From Nocardioides astragali (GTDB lineage: Bacteria; Actinomycetota; Actinomycetes; Propionibacteriales; Nocardioidaceae), in assembly GCF_024436375.1 (NCBI RefSeq), contig NZ_JAFMZM010000004.1, positions 1-64,000 of the forward strand: 64,000 nt of DNA, written 5' to 3'. A model generated the notes under the pieces. The model ran no database searches and was not told the DNA's origin. It saw only the letters and a list, made by a program, of their open reading frames with translations. Shown one piece after another: positions 9,053-17,084 of the stretch (position 1 is its first letter; each line of letters opens with the position of its first letter). Made by a program: the position numbers and the translations under genes.

Positions 9053-9589
9053 GTGAAGGACTGGTTCGGCCTCGTGGCGCGCCTGCTGACGGGCGGCGTG
9101 TGGATCGTCGCCGGTGCACTCAAGCTGCCCCACCCGGCCGACAGCGTCCGTGCGGTGCGGGCGTACGACCTCCTTCCGGAGGCGGTCGTCCCGACGGTCG
9201 GGCACCTGCTGCCGGTCGTCGAGGTCGTCATCGGCCTGTGCCTGGTGCTGGGCGTGATGGTGCGAGGTGCGTCGGTGGTCTCGGCGCTGCTCTTCGTCGC
9301 CTTCATCGTCGGCATCTCCAGCGCTTGGGCACGCGGGCTGTCGATCGACTGCGGGTGCTTCGGCGGCGGAGGGGAGATCCCGGACGCGGCGGCGAAGTAC
9401 CCCGGCGAGATCGCCCGCGACGTCGGCCTGCTGGCGCTGAGCGTGTGGCTCGTCGTCCGGCCGCGGTCCAGGCTGGCGCTGGAGACCGTCCTCTTCCCCT
9501 CGACCCGCAACGACCTCGACACCGACCCCACCACCGACGACGAAGGAAGCCTCGATGGCGCAGAAGAAGACCTCGCACCGGACCGCTGA
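9053..9589 (+). CDS. MauE/DoxX-like redox-associated membrane protein
   Basis: A 178-residue membrane protein with four predicted helices (around residues 5-22, 45-65, 70-90 and 120-140) and a short extracytoplasmic or cytoplasmic loop carrying a Cys-Gly-Cys pair (SIDCGCFGGGGE). MauE/DoxX family members partner with thioredoxin-fold proteins in disulfide chemistry; here the very next gene is a membrane-anchored DsbA-like protein whose start lies 35 bp inside this gene, which supports a joint redox function. This could be the quinone-linked reoxidant of that DsbA, replacing DsbB or VKOR, but that is inference. Start GTG 9053 with TACCCT 7 nt upstream (leaderless). Confidence 0.8.
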   Translation: MKDWFGLVARLLTGGVWIVAGALKLPHPADSVRAVRAYDLLPEAVVPTVGHLLPVVEVVIGLCLVLGVMVRGASVVSALLFVAFIVGISSAWARGLSIDCGCFGGGGEIPDAAAKYPGEIARDVGLLALSVWLVVRPRSRLALETVLFPSTRNDLDTDPTTDDEGSLDGAEEDLAPDR

Positions 9590-10331
9590 GGAGAAGGCCG
9601 CGACGCAGGCCAAGCGGGACGCCCGGCGCGCGCGGACTGAGCGAGCTCGTGCCCAGGCCGAGGAGCGCCGCAAGGCGGCCAAGCGCAAGGAGCAGCTCAC
9701 CCGCGTCGGCCTGATCGCCGGTGTCCTCGTGCTGATCGTCGGTGGCTACTTCCTCGTGACGAGCCTGGGCTCCGACAAGCCCACCACCCCGCCCGCGGGC
9801 GCGAGCGACAACTTCGGGTTGCTCGTCGGCGAGCCCGACGCGCCCAAGGAGATCGTGGTCTACGAGGACTTCCTGTGCCCCTTCTGCGGCGACCTCGAGG
9901 TCACCGTGCGTGACCAGCTGGATGCCGCGGTCGAGGCGGGCGAGGTCAACGTCGAGTACCGGCCGTTGCCGTTCCTGGAGGGGATCGACGACTACTCGCC
10001 GGAGGCGGCCAACGCATTCGCGGTCGTGCTCGACGAGTCCGGGCCCGAGGTGGCCAAGGCCTTCCACGACCTGCTCTTCGACAACCAGCCGCCCGAGAGT
10101 GGACCCTTCCCGGACTCCGACGACCTGGTCGACTGGGCGGTCGAGGCCGGGGCCACCGAGGCGGACGTACGTCCCGGGATCGAGGACATGGCGTTCGAGG
10201 GCTGGGTCGACGCCGCGGGCGAGGCAGCGTCGAAGGAAGGCGTCAACTCGACCCCGACGGTCCTCGTGGACGGGGAGAAGGTCGAAGGCCAGACGATGGC
10301 TGACATCGCTGCCGCGATGGTCGGGTCGTGA
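9555..10331 (+). CDS. Membrane-anchored DsbA-family thiol:disulfide oxidoreductase
   Basis: A 258-residue protein with a very basic, coiled-coil N-terminal segment in the cytoplasm (about residues 12-48), one membrane helix (51-70) and an exported thioredoxin-fold domain with the active site CPFC at 108-111 and the cis-Pro loop NSTPTVLVDG near the C-terminus. Expected role: forming or shuffling disulfides in exported proteins. ATG 9555 is preceded by GAAGGAAG. It overlaps the MauE-like gene by 35 bp and the adenosine deaminase start by 4 bp, so the three are one operon. The long charged cytoplasmic head is unusual compared with simple DsbA proteins but is common in actinobacteria. Confidence 0.9.
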   Translation: MAQKKTSHRTAEEKAATQAKRDARRARTERARAQAEERRKAAKRKEQLTRVGLIAGVLVLIVGGYFLVTSLGSDKPTTPPAGASDNFGLLVGEPDAPKEIVVYEDFLCPFCGDLEVTVRDQLDAAVEAGEVNVEYRPLPFLEGIDDYSPEAANAFAVVLDESGPEVAKAFHDLLFDNQPPESGPFPDSDDLVDWAVEAGATEADVRPGIEDMAFEGWVDAAGEAASKEGVNSTPTVLVDGEKVEGQTMADIAAAMVGS

Positions 10332-11368
10332 GCCTCCGGGACTTCATCACGCGGCTCCCGAAGGCGGAGCTGCACGTCCACCACGTCGGGTCGGCGTCGC
10401 CGCGGATCGTCTCCGAGCTCGCGGCGCGCCACCCCGACGCGGGCGTCCCCAGCGACCTGGAGCGGCTCAAGGAGTTCTTCACCTTCCGCGACTTCGCCCA
10501 CTTCATCGACGTCTACCTCGCCGTCGTCGACCTGGTCCGCACGCCGGAGGACCTCCGGCTACTGACCTACGAGGTGGCGCGTGAGATGGCCCAGGGGCAG
10601 AACCTCCGCTACGCCGAGCTCACCTGCACGCCGTACACGTCCGTCGTGCGCGGCATCCCGATCCAGGCCTACACCGAGGCGATCGAGGACGCCCGGGTCG
10701 CGGCCGAGCGCGACTTCGGGCTGGTGCTTCGCTGGATCTTCGACATCCCGGGCGAGTCCGGCATCCCCGCGGCTGACGCCACGCTGGACTACGCGCTCCA
10801 GCACCGCACCGACGCGCTCGTCGGTTTCGGCCTCGCCGGGCCGGAGATCGGGGTGCCGCGGGCCCAGTTCACACCGCACTTCGACACGGCTCGGGCCGCC
10901 GGGCTGCGCTCGGTCCCGCACGCCGGCGAGACCACCGGCCCCGAGACCGTCTGGGAGTCCGTACGCCTGCTCGGCGCCGAGCGGATCGGCCACGGGTGCT
11001 CGGCGGCGGAGGACCCCGAGCTGCTCGCACACCTCGCCGACGCGGGCATCGTGCTGGAGGTGTGCCCCACCTCCAACATCGCGACCCGTGCCGTCGACCG
11101 GATCGAGGACCATCCGCTCCGGACCTTCGTCGAGGCGGGGGTGACGGTGACGATCAACTCCGACGACCCGCCGATGTTCGCAACGACGCTCAACAACGAC
11201 TACGCCGTCGCCGCGGGGCTGCTCGACCTCGACGAGCGGGGCGTGGCCGACCTGGCCCACGCCGCGGTCGACGCATCGTTCGCGCCGGACGACGTGAAGG
11301 CCCGCATCGGGGCCGAGATCGAGGCGTACGTCGCGGGTTTCCGGCGCGTCGCGACCGACACGCCGTAG
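10328..11368 (+). CDS. add: Adenosine deaminase
   Basis: Hydrolyses adenosine (or a related nucleoside) to inosine and ammonia. It is a 346-residue metal-dependent TIM-barrel amidohydrolase: ELHVHHVGS carries the first metal His-x-His, HAGETTGP the third metal His and catalytic Glu, RIGHGCSA the catalytic His, and NSDDPPMF the metal Asp. The first motif normally reads HxHLEG and the last often NTDDP; this HVHHVGS/NSDDP form is a distinct branch, so related substrates such as aminofutalosine-type purines are possible. GTG 10328 overlaps the stop of the DsbA-like gene in a GTGA junction, implying translational coupling. The link of a purine enzyme to the redox pair may be only operon hitch-hiking. 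Confidence 0.88.
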   Translation: MSLRDFITRLPKAELHVHHVGSASPRIVSELAARHPDAGVPSDLERLKEFFTFRDFAHFIDVYLAVVDLVRTPEDLRLLTYEVAREMAQGQNLRYAELTCTPYTSVVRGIPIQAYTEAIEDARVAAERDFGLVLRWIFDIPGESGIPAADATLDYALQHRTDALVGFGLAGPEIGVPRAQFTPHFDTARAAGLRSVPHAGETTGPETVWESVRLLGAERIGHGCSAAEDPELLAHLADAGIVLEVCPTSNIATRAVDRIEDHPLRTFVEAGVTVTINSDDPPMFATTLNNDYAVAAGLLDLDERGVADLAHAAVDASFAPDDVKARIGAEIEAYVAGFRRVATDTP

Positions 11369-11393
11369 CCCGAGCGACAGACGGAAAGAATTC

Positions 11394-11422
11394 GGCCCCG
11401 CAACCTCATACGTGGCGGGGCC
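11394..11422. terminator. Hairpin between convergent add and fprA
   Basis: GGCCCCGC (11394-11401) and GCGGGGCC (11415-11422), 13-nt loop, 25 nt after the add stop. GC-rich and without a T-run, like many actinobacterial terminators. Confidence 0.6.
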
Positions 11423-11492
11423 TGCCCACATCCTGACGTGGTGGGACGTTCCCGGCCGGGAGGCTGCGCCGCGTGTCGGATCGGGTAGACGA

Positions 11493-12851
11493 TCAGACAG
11501 CAGTCGGGTGCCCGTGCGGCAGGGCCCGTCCTTGCTGCAGCATCTCGTCACGGTCGACGACCTTGATCCGGGGTCGGTCCTGGGCCGCGCCGAGGGCGAT
11601 CTCGTGCTGGTCCAGCCGCTCCCAGTGGGCGAACGTCGCGACCTCGACACCTCGTTCGGCCAGGTAGCGGTCGACAGCCTCGGGCTCGCGCGCGGTGGCC
11701 GTGTGCGAGGTCTCGGCGACCAGGTGCGCGACGGTCTCCGCGGCGTCGCTCTTGGTGTGCCCGATCAGCCCCACCGGGCCGCGCTTGATCCACCCGGTGA
11801 CATAGGTGCCCGGGATGGCCACTCCGTCGAGGTCGAGGACCCGACCGCCGGCGTTGGGGACGACCGCGGCAGCGTGGTCGAACGGCAGGCCGGGCAGCGC
11901 CGTGCTGCGGTAGCCGACGGCGCGGTAGACGGCCTGGACGTCCCAGTCGGTCAGCTCGCCGGTGCCCGCGACCGAGCCGTCGCCCACCAGCCGCGTCCGC
12001 TCGGTCCGCAGCCCGGTCACACCGTCACTGCCGAGGATCGAGACCGGCTGCTCGAGGAAGTGCAGGTGGATGCGGTGGGGCTTGCCGGTGGGCTCGCGGC
12101 CGACCCAGTTGGCCAGGGTGTCGAGCACCATCTTGGCCTGCTTGTTCTTCGCGATGTGCTCCATGCTGGCGCCGTCGACCTCGAAGCCCTCGGGATGCAC
12201 GACCACGTCGACGTTGGGGGAGTGGGCGAGCTCGCGCAGCTCGAGCGGCGAGAACTTCACGTACGCCGGGCCGCGCCGTGCGAACACGTGGACATCGGTC
12301 GCCTGCTTGGCCCGCAGCCCGTCGTACACGTTGGCGGGGATGTCGGTGGCGAGCATCTCGTCGGCCGTCTTCGCCAGCACCCGGGCGACGTCGAGGGCGA
12401 CGTTGCCCGCCCCGACGACCGCGACGTGCCGGGCCTCGAGGGGCCAGGTGCGCGGCACGTCGGGGTGGGCGTCGTACCAGGAGACGAAGTCCGCGGCGCC
12501 GAACGAGCCGGGCAGGTCCTCGCCCGGGACGCCGAGCGGCCGGTCGGCCATCGCGCCGGTGGCGACGACGACCGCGTCGTAGAACTCGCGTAGGTCCTCG
12601 ATCTTGACGTCGACGCCGAACTCCACGTTGCCGAGGAACCGCACGTCGGGGTGGCCGAGCACGCGCTGCAGGGCCTTGACGATCTCCTTGATGCGCGGGT
12701 GGTCGGGTGCGACGCCGTACCGGACCAGGCCGTAGGGCACGGGCAGGCGCTCGAGCAGGTCGACCGAGACGTCGGCCTCGGACTTGGTCAGGAGGTCCGC
12801 GGCGTAGATTCCGGCCGGTCCGCCACCGATGATCGCAACGCGAAAGGTCAT
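11493..12851 (-). CDS. fprA: Ferredoxin/adrenodoxin-type NADP+ reductase (FprA family)
   Basis: Passes electrons between NADPH and ferredoxins, for example for cytochromes P450 or Fe-S assembly. The 452-residue protein has the FAD Rossmann motif VAIIGGGPAGIYAADLL at the N-terminus, the PYGLVRYGVAPDHPRIK signature, an NADPH-binding motif VAVVGAGNVALDVARVL at about 150-166, and the C-terminal GTYVTGWIKRGPVGLIG segment of the adrenodoxin-reductase family. Its length equals M. tuberculosis FprA (about 456). ATG 12851 has CAGACT 7 nt upstream. Divergent from a LysR regulator, whose palindromic site lies in the shared 77-bp gap, so it may be a target of that regulator. Confidence 0.92.
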   Translation of the reverse strand: MTFRVAIIGGGPAGIYAADLLTKSEADVSVDLLERLPVPYGLVRYGVAPDHPRIKEIVKALQRVLGHPDVRFLGNVEFGVDVKIEDLREFYDAVVVATGAMADRPLGVPGEDLPGSFGAADFVSWYDAHPDVPRTWPLEARHVAVVGAGNVALDVARVLAKTADEMLATDIPANVYDGLRAKQATDVHVFARRGPAYVKFSPLELRELAHSPNVDVVVHPEGFEVDGASMEHIAKNKQAKMVLDTLANWVGREPTGKPHRIHLHFLEQPVSILGSDGVTGLRTERTRLVGDGSVAGTGELTDWDVQAVYRAVGYRSTALPGLPFDHAAAVVPNAGGRVLDLDGVAIPGTYVTGWIKRGPVGLIGHTKSDAAETVAHLVAETSHTATAREPEAVDRYLAERGVEVATFAHWERLDQHEIALGAAQDRPRIKVVDRDEMLQQGRALPHGHPTAV

Positions 12852-12907
12852 GCCGGCGAGTCTGGTCGGGCGCACGCCCGCGCGGAACGAGGCCGTTGTT
12901 GGCAAGT

Positions 12908-12924
12908 CACAAGGTAGCCTTGTG
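12908..12924. promoter_or_regulatory. Palindrome overlapping the lysR promoter
   Basis: CACAAGG-TAG-CCTTGTG is a perfect 7-bp-arm palindrome. The -10 hexamer TAGCCT (12915-12920) sits in its centre and the regulator starts at GTG 12929, so a bound protein would block transcription of the regulator. LysR proteins commonly repress themselves from the promoter they share with a divergent gene, here fprA. Confidence 0.65.
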
Positions 12925-12928
12925 CCTC

Positions 12929-13861
12929 GTGCTGGGATCACATGTGCCGGAGCTGCGCGCACTGGAGCTGCTCGCCGTCGTCGCACGCACCGGCAGCCTC
13001 GGCTCGGCGGCCGCCGAGCTCGGCATCACCCAGCAGGCTGCCTCGTCGCGGTTGCGGACGATGGAGGCTCTGGTCGGGGAGTCGCTCGTACGTCGGTCCC
13101 GCCGCGGCTCCGAGGTCACTCCGACCGGCGAGCTCGTCCTGGAATGGGCCGCTCCGGTCCTCGAGGCCGCGGAGCAGCTCGACGCCGGCGTGGCCGCGCT
13201 TCGCGCCGATCGGCGTGGACACCTCGCCATCGCGGCCAGCCTCACCATCGCCGAGCACCTGCTGCCCGGATGGCTCGTCGCCGTCCGCACCGGACAGCAG
13301 CAGCTCGGCCAGCCACGCACGGACTTCACGATGACGGCGACCAACAGTGAGCGGGTGGCGGCGCTGGTGGCCTCGGGGGAGGTCGACCTCGGCTTCGTCG
13401 AGGGGCCGGACGTCCCGCTCGGCCTGCAGCACCGGCTGGTCGGCACCGACGAGCTGGTCGTCGTCGTCGGGCCCAGCCATCCGTGGGCGCAGCGATCCCG
13501 GCGGCGGGTGACCGCGGCGACCCTCGCGGCGACCCCGCTCGTCGTCCGGGAGGCGGGCTCCGGCACCAGGACCGTGCTCGAGCAGGCGCTGGCCGGCCTG
13601 CCGACCGCTCCACCCGCGCTGGAGCTGTCCAGCACCGCCGCGGTCCGGTCAGCCGTCGCCGCAGGCGCGGGCCCCGCTGCCCTGGGCGCCCACACGGTCC
13701 GCGACGACGAGGCCACGGGGCGGTTGGTGCGCATCACGGTGACAGGGCTCGACCTGACGCGGCGGTTGCACGCGGTCTGGCGCAGTGGCGCCCATCCGCC
13801 CCAGGGCCCGGCTCGCGACCTCGTCGCCCTCGCGTGCCGCAGCGGACAACGCGCGAGGTGA
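12929..13861 (+). CDS. LysR family transcriptional regulator
   Basis: A 310-residue regulator: N-terminal winged helix-turn-helix (LRALELLAVVARTGSLGSAA, then LGITQQAASSRLRTMEALVG) and a C-terminal periplasmic-binding-like effector domain (about 90-300) with the GEVDLGFVEGP element typical of LysR sensors. The start is GTG 12929, eight nt after the -10 TAGCCT; the frame stays open upstream but lacks any ribosome binding site. Divergent from fprA. The effector is unknown. The gene ends 17 bp before the convergent tRNA-Arg. Confidence 0.88.
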   Translation: MLGSHVPELRALELLAVVARTGSLGSAAAELGITQQAASSRLRTMEALVGESLVRRSRRGSEVTPTGELVLEWAAPVLEAAEQLDAGVAALRADRRGHLAIAASLTIAEHLLPGWLVAVRTGQQQLGQPRTDFTMTATNSERVAALVASGEVDLGFVEGPDVPLGLQHRLVGTDELVVVVGPSHPWAQRSRRRVTAATLAATPLVVREAGSGTRTVLEQALAGLPTAPPALELSSTAAVRSAVAAGAGPAALGAHTVRDDEATGRLVRITVTGLDLTRRLHAVWRSGAHPPQGPARDLVALACRSGQRAR

Positions 13862-13878
13862 GCTCGTCCGACAACGCA

Positions 13879-13955
13879 TGGCGCCCCCGACAGGATTCGA
13901 ACCTGTGACCCGCGGATTAGAAGGCCGCCGCTCTATCCAGCTGAGCTACGGGGGC
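13879..13955 (-). tRNA. tRNA-Arg (anticodon TCT)
   Basis: A 77-nt cloverleaf with acceptor GCCCCCG/CGGGGGC, D-arm TAGCTCAGCTGGATAGAGC, anticodon loop CTTCTAA (TCT, reading AGA), T-arm ACAGG-TTCGAAT-CCTGT and encoded CCA. The anticodon stem GCGGC/TCCGC leaves a C31-U39 mismatch next to the loop. Confidence 0.93.
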
Positions 13956-14014
13956 TGGCGCGAGCCAGTATCCCAGCCCCCGGGAGACGCTCGCGAAGTG
14001 GCATCCTCGACCTC

Positions 14015-14725
14015 GTGCGTCCCCACCTGGTCCTCGTGCACGGGTCCCGCCTGGCCAGCTCGCAGTGGCTGCCGCAGGTGCCCCTGCTCGAGGGTCGGGC
14101 CACGCTCGGCCTCGTCGATCTCCCCGGGCACGGCAGCCGCGACGGCGAGCACTTCACCCTCGCCCGGTGCGTGACGGTGCTGGACGAAGCGGTCGACGAG
14201 GCACCCCCAGGGGCGCCGGTCGTGCTCGTCGGCCATTCCTTGGGCGGGTACGTCGCCATGGCGTACGCGGCCGAGCACGGACCACGTCTCCACGGGCTCG
14301 TGCTGGCGGGGTGCAGCGCCACTCCGACCGGCCCCGGCGCAGCGGCGTACCGGCTCGTCGCGGCGGCCACCGACCGGATCGGTCCCGACCGCATGACGCG
14401 GGTGAACAACCGGATCCTGCGCCGGCTCTACCCGGCCGAGCTCATCGAGCCGGTGATCGCCGGCGGCTACTACTTCACGCCGACGCCAGCGGCGTGGCGC
14501 GCCGTCATGGACGAGTGCCGACCCGACATGCTGCGCGGGCTGGAGTGCCCGGTCCTGCTGCTCAACGGGCAGTGGGACCAGTTCCGGCTGGGGGTCCCCA
14601 GTGTCCTGCGGGTGCTGCCGGACGCACGGGTCCAGACGATTCCGCGCGCCTCGCACCTCTCGAACCTCGACCAACCCGAGGCCTTCGCGGAGGCGGTCAT
14701 GGCGTTCGCCACGTCCCTGTCCTGA
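14015..14725 (+). CDS. Alpha/beta hydrolase
   Basis: A 236-residue single-domain alpha/beta-hydrolase: oxyanion region LVLVHGSRLASSQW near the N-terminus, nucleophile elbow GHSLGG at about residues 73-78, acid in LLLNGQWDQF and the catalytic His in ASHLSNLDQP. The resemblance is to small lactonase/esterase or haloperoxidase-like members; the substrate is not predictable. GTG 14015 is the likely start (CATCCT lies 7 nt upstream); no ribosome binding site is visible. Convergent with the symporter gene at 14753. Confidence 0.82.
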   Translation: MRPHLVLVHGSRLASSQWLPQVPLLEGRATLGLVDLPGHGSRDGEHFTLARCVTVLDEAVDEAPPGAPVVLVGHSLGGYVAMAYAAEHGPRLHGLVLAGCSATPTGPGAAAYRLVAAATDRIGPDRMTRVNNRILRRLYPAELIEPVIAGGYYFTPTPAAWRAVMDECRPDMLRGLECPVLLLNGQWDQFRLGVPSVLRVLPDARVQTIPRASHLSNLDQPEAFAEAVMAFATSLS

Positions 14726-14752
14726 GCGGAGGCTCGGGCCGGTCGTCAGTGG

Positions 14753-16150
14753 TCACGCAGCGGCTGTCACCGGCTGGGACTCCGAGGCGGTCTCGGGCTC
14801 CTCGCGCCAGGCCGAACGCCCGCGCGGGGCGTCGTACGCCGCCTGGTCGAGGATGCCCTCGCGCTTGGCCACGATGGTCGGCACGAGCGCCTGGCCGGCG
14901 ACGTTGACCGCCGTACGACCCATGTCGAGGATGGGGTCGATCGCGAGCAGCAGGCCGACACCCTCCAGCGGCAGGCCGAGCGTCGACAGGGTCAGCGTGA
15001 GCATGACGGTCGCGCCGGTCACGCCGGCCGTGGCCGCCGAGCCGATGACGGAGACGAACGCGATCAGCACGTAGTCGGTGACCGACAGGTCGAGGCCGAA
15101 GAACTGCGCGACGAAGATCGCCGAGATCGCCGGGTAGATCGAGGCGCAGCCGTCCATCTTGGTGGTCGCGCCGAGCGGCACCGCGAAGGACGCGTACGCC
15201 CGCGGGACGCCGAGGTTGCGCTCGGTCACCGACTCGGTGAGGGGCATCGTGCCCACGGACGACCGGGAGACGAAAGCCAGTGAGATGGCCGGCCAGGCCC
15301 CCGAGAAGAACTGGCGGACCGAGAGCTCGTTGAGGCGGAGCAGTGCCGGGTAGACGCCGAGGACCACCAGTGCCAGGCCGGCGTAGATCGCGACTGTGAA
15401 CATGCCGAGCGAACCGAGCGCGTCCCAGCCGTAGCTCGCGACGGCGTTGCCGAGGAGGCCGACGGTCGCGATCGGAGCGAGCAGGATGATCCACCACAGC
15501 ACCTTCTGCACCACGGCCAGCGCGGAGCGTACGAACGCGAGGAAGGGCTCGGCGGCGTCGCCGACCTTGAGCGTCGCGATGCCGACGGCGATCGAGACCA
15601 CGAGGATCTGGAGCACGTTGAACGAGAAGCCGACCGAGCCGTCACCGTTGTCGTAGCCCTCGAGGCCGAGCACGTTGGCCGGGACCAGGCCGGTGAGGAA
15701 GTCGAGCCATGAGCCGGTCGAGGAGGGGGCGCTCGCCGCGTCGGAGGTGACGCTGGTGTGGTCACCCGGCTGCAGCACCAGGCCGAGGACGATGCCGATG
15801 CTGACCGCGATCAGCGCGGTGGCGGCGAACCACGTCAGCGTCTTCCACGCCAGCCGGGCGGCGCCGGTGACGTCGCGCAGGTTGGCGATCGAGGCGACGA
15901 TCGCGAGGAAGACCAGCGGCGGGACCACGGCACGCAGCAACGTCACGAACGTGCCGCCGATGGTGCTGAGGGTCTCGGTGAGCCAGTTGGGGTCGACCTC
16001 GCCGGTCGAGGCGTCGACACCGTCCGCGCCGATGCTGCGGGCGACCAGGCCGAGGACGACGCCGAGCACGAGTCCGGTGAGGACCTGGACGCCGAACGAG
16101 GGGAGGCGGAAGCGGGTGGGCTTCTCCGTCTCGATAACTGAAGTATTCAT
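14753..16150 (-). CDS. Dicarboxylate/amino acid:cation symporter (DAACS family)
   Basis: A 465-residue sodium- or proton-coupled importer of the GltP/DctA/TcyP family. Eight membrane helices and the two re-entrant loops are recognisable: the HP1 serine-rich loop as SRSSVGTMP, the VPLGATTKMDGCASIY segment with the conserved Asn/Asp region (here KMDG rather than NMDG), and DPILDMGRTAVNVAGQALV, the ion and substrate site. Substrate choice between acidic amino acids, C4-dicarboxylates and cystine cannot be read from sequence alone. ATG 16150 has TATCGT 6 nt upstream, which could be a local promoter. A short peptide gene of the VDLAR-SALC type lies 72 bp upstream on the same strand and hints at sulfur/cysteine-linked control. 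Confidence 0.88.
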   Translation of the reverse strand: MNTSVIETEKPTRFRLPSFGVQVLTGLVLGVVLGLVARSIGADGVDASTGEVDPNWLTETLSTIGGTFVTLLRAVVPPLVFLAIVASIANLRDVTGAARLAWKTLTWFAATALIAVSIGIVLGLVLQPGDHTSVTSDAASAPSSTGSWLDFLTGLVPANVLGLEGYDNGDGSVGFSFNVLQILVVSIAVGIATLKVGDAAEPFLAFVRSALAVVQKVLWWIILLAPIATVGLLGNAVASYGWDALGSLGMFTVAIYAGLALVVLGVYPALLRLNELSVRQFFSGAWPAISLAFVSRSSVGTMPLTESVTERNLGVPRAYASFAVPLGATTKMDGCASIYPAISAIFVAQFFGLDLSVTDYVLIAFVSVIGSAATAGVTGATVMLTLTLSTLGLPLEGVGLLLAIDPILDMGRTAVNVAGQALVPTIVAKREGILDQAAYDAPRGRSAWREEPETASESQPVTAAA

Positions 16151-16222
16151 ACTAAAACGATAGCCTTTCGGAAACGCGCACCGACACGGCGGCACGCCGG
16201 AGGTCAAGGAGACCGGGGCAGG

Positions 16223-16327
16223 TCAGCCAGCGGCGCGAGGAGAGCGACACAGCGCGCTATGGGTGCGCGCGAGGTCGACGGCGCGACGCTGCGTCAGCAG
16301 GTCTCCGACGGTCAGGTTGGCGCGCAT
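16223..16327 (-). CDS. Putative regulatory leader peptide (34 aa) upstream of the symporter
   Basis: ATG 16327 opens a 34-residue frame whose core reads LTQRRAVDLARTHSALCRSP and ends at TGA 16223, 72 nt before the symporter start on the same strand. The pattern Arg-x-x-Val-Asp-Leu-x-Arg-x-x-x-Ala-Leu-Cys-Arg matches, from memory, the family of actinobacterial 'putative leader peptides' found before sulfur-assimilation and cysteine-related genes, where the late Cys codon is thought to sense cysteinyl-tRNA. A small hairpin CGGCG-TGC-CGCCG follows the stop, before the symporter. No good ribosome binding site is visible, so an alternative start or leaderless translation must be assumed. Confidence 0.55.
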   Translation of the reverse strand: MRANLTVGDLLTQRRAVDLARTHSALCRSPRAAG

Positions 16328-16407
16328 GTCAGGTGCAACCAGAGATCCGCGACACCGATTCCGTGGAACGGATCACACGTCAGGGAGCGCCTGACTAGGG
16401 TTCGCGC

Positions 16408-17022
16408 ATGCTTTATCGTCTCGGCGCGCCATTCGCCGCCGTCCTTGTCGCCGCCGTCCTGCTGATGCCCTCGGTGGCGCACGCCGAGAAGGTGGTGACC
16501 GAGGACCCCGCCGGGGATGTCCAGCAAGCCGATCTGGCAATCGAGGGGCCTCTCGAGTTCGTGCCGGCGCCCGACGATGCCTCTACCGACATCGTCCGCA
16601 CGGTCGCGGCCTACGGTGCCACCCGACTGAGCGTGACCGTGCACTTCCGGGACCTGCTGAACACGAGCTTCCATCAGACGCACGTCAAGGTGGTCACTCC
16701 GCGCGGCTCTTACCTCCTGGGCGCGGGGCGACGCCCGGGAAGCCGGGTCGAGGCGGCCCTGATGCGCGGCGGCTACCGAGAGGTGGAGTGCCGCGGGCTC
16801 CGTGCGAAGTTCGACGGCGGGACCGACACGATGTCCTTCTCCGTGCCCGCGTCGTGCCTCGACGACGCCCGCTGGGTGCGGCTCGGTGTGGGTGCCATCG
16901 GCGTCGTGGAGCCGGAGGAGGGGGTGGAGCCGGAGACCTTCCCCGTCTTCGCCGACGACGGGCACCGAGACGGTGCGATCCGCGACAACCTCGCCCAGGG
17001 CCCCCGCATCCACCGCGGCTGA
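16408..17022 (+). CDS. Secreted hypothetical protein, first of a tandem pair
   Basis: A 204-residue protein with a Sec signal peptide (MLYRLGAPFAAVLVAAVLLM, cleavage after VAHA, about residue 26) and a mature domain rich in beta-strand-like segments. Two cysteines (in EVECRGL and PASCLDD) could form a disulfide. No family is recognised. The next gene encodes a paralogue sharing the same signal cleavage region (HAEKVVT), APDxxxTDI-RTV, LSVTVH-RDL, the cysteine pattern, and a FADDGHR ending, so the two arose by duplication. ATG 16408 follows TAGGGT by 6 nt (leaderless). Confidence 0.75.
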   Translation: MLYRLGAPFAAVLVAAVLLMPSVAHAEKVVTEDPAGDVQQADLAIEGPLEFVPAPDDASTDIVRTVAAYGATRLSVTVHFRDLLNTSFHQTHVKVVTPRGSYLLGAGRRPGSRVEAALMRGGYREVECRGLRAKFDGGTDTMSFSVPASCLDDARWVRLGVGAIGVVEPEEGVEPETFPVFADDGHRDGAIRDNLAQGPRIHRG

Positions 17023-17084
17023 CCCGCCTGCTGCCTCCTCTGCACCACCACGTCCCGCCCGAAGGCCCGACCAGAACTGGCGAC

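Noticed and set aside
11412..12593. 393-codon plus-strand frame
   Set aside because: Antisense to fprA, which has clear FAD and NADPH motifs.
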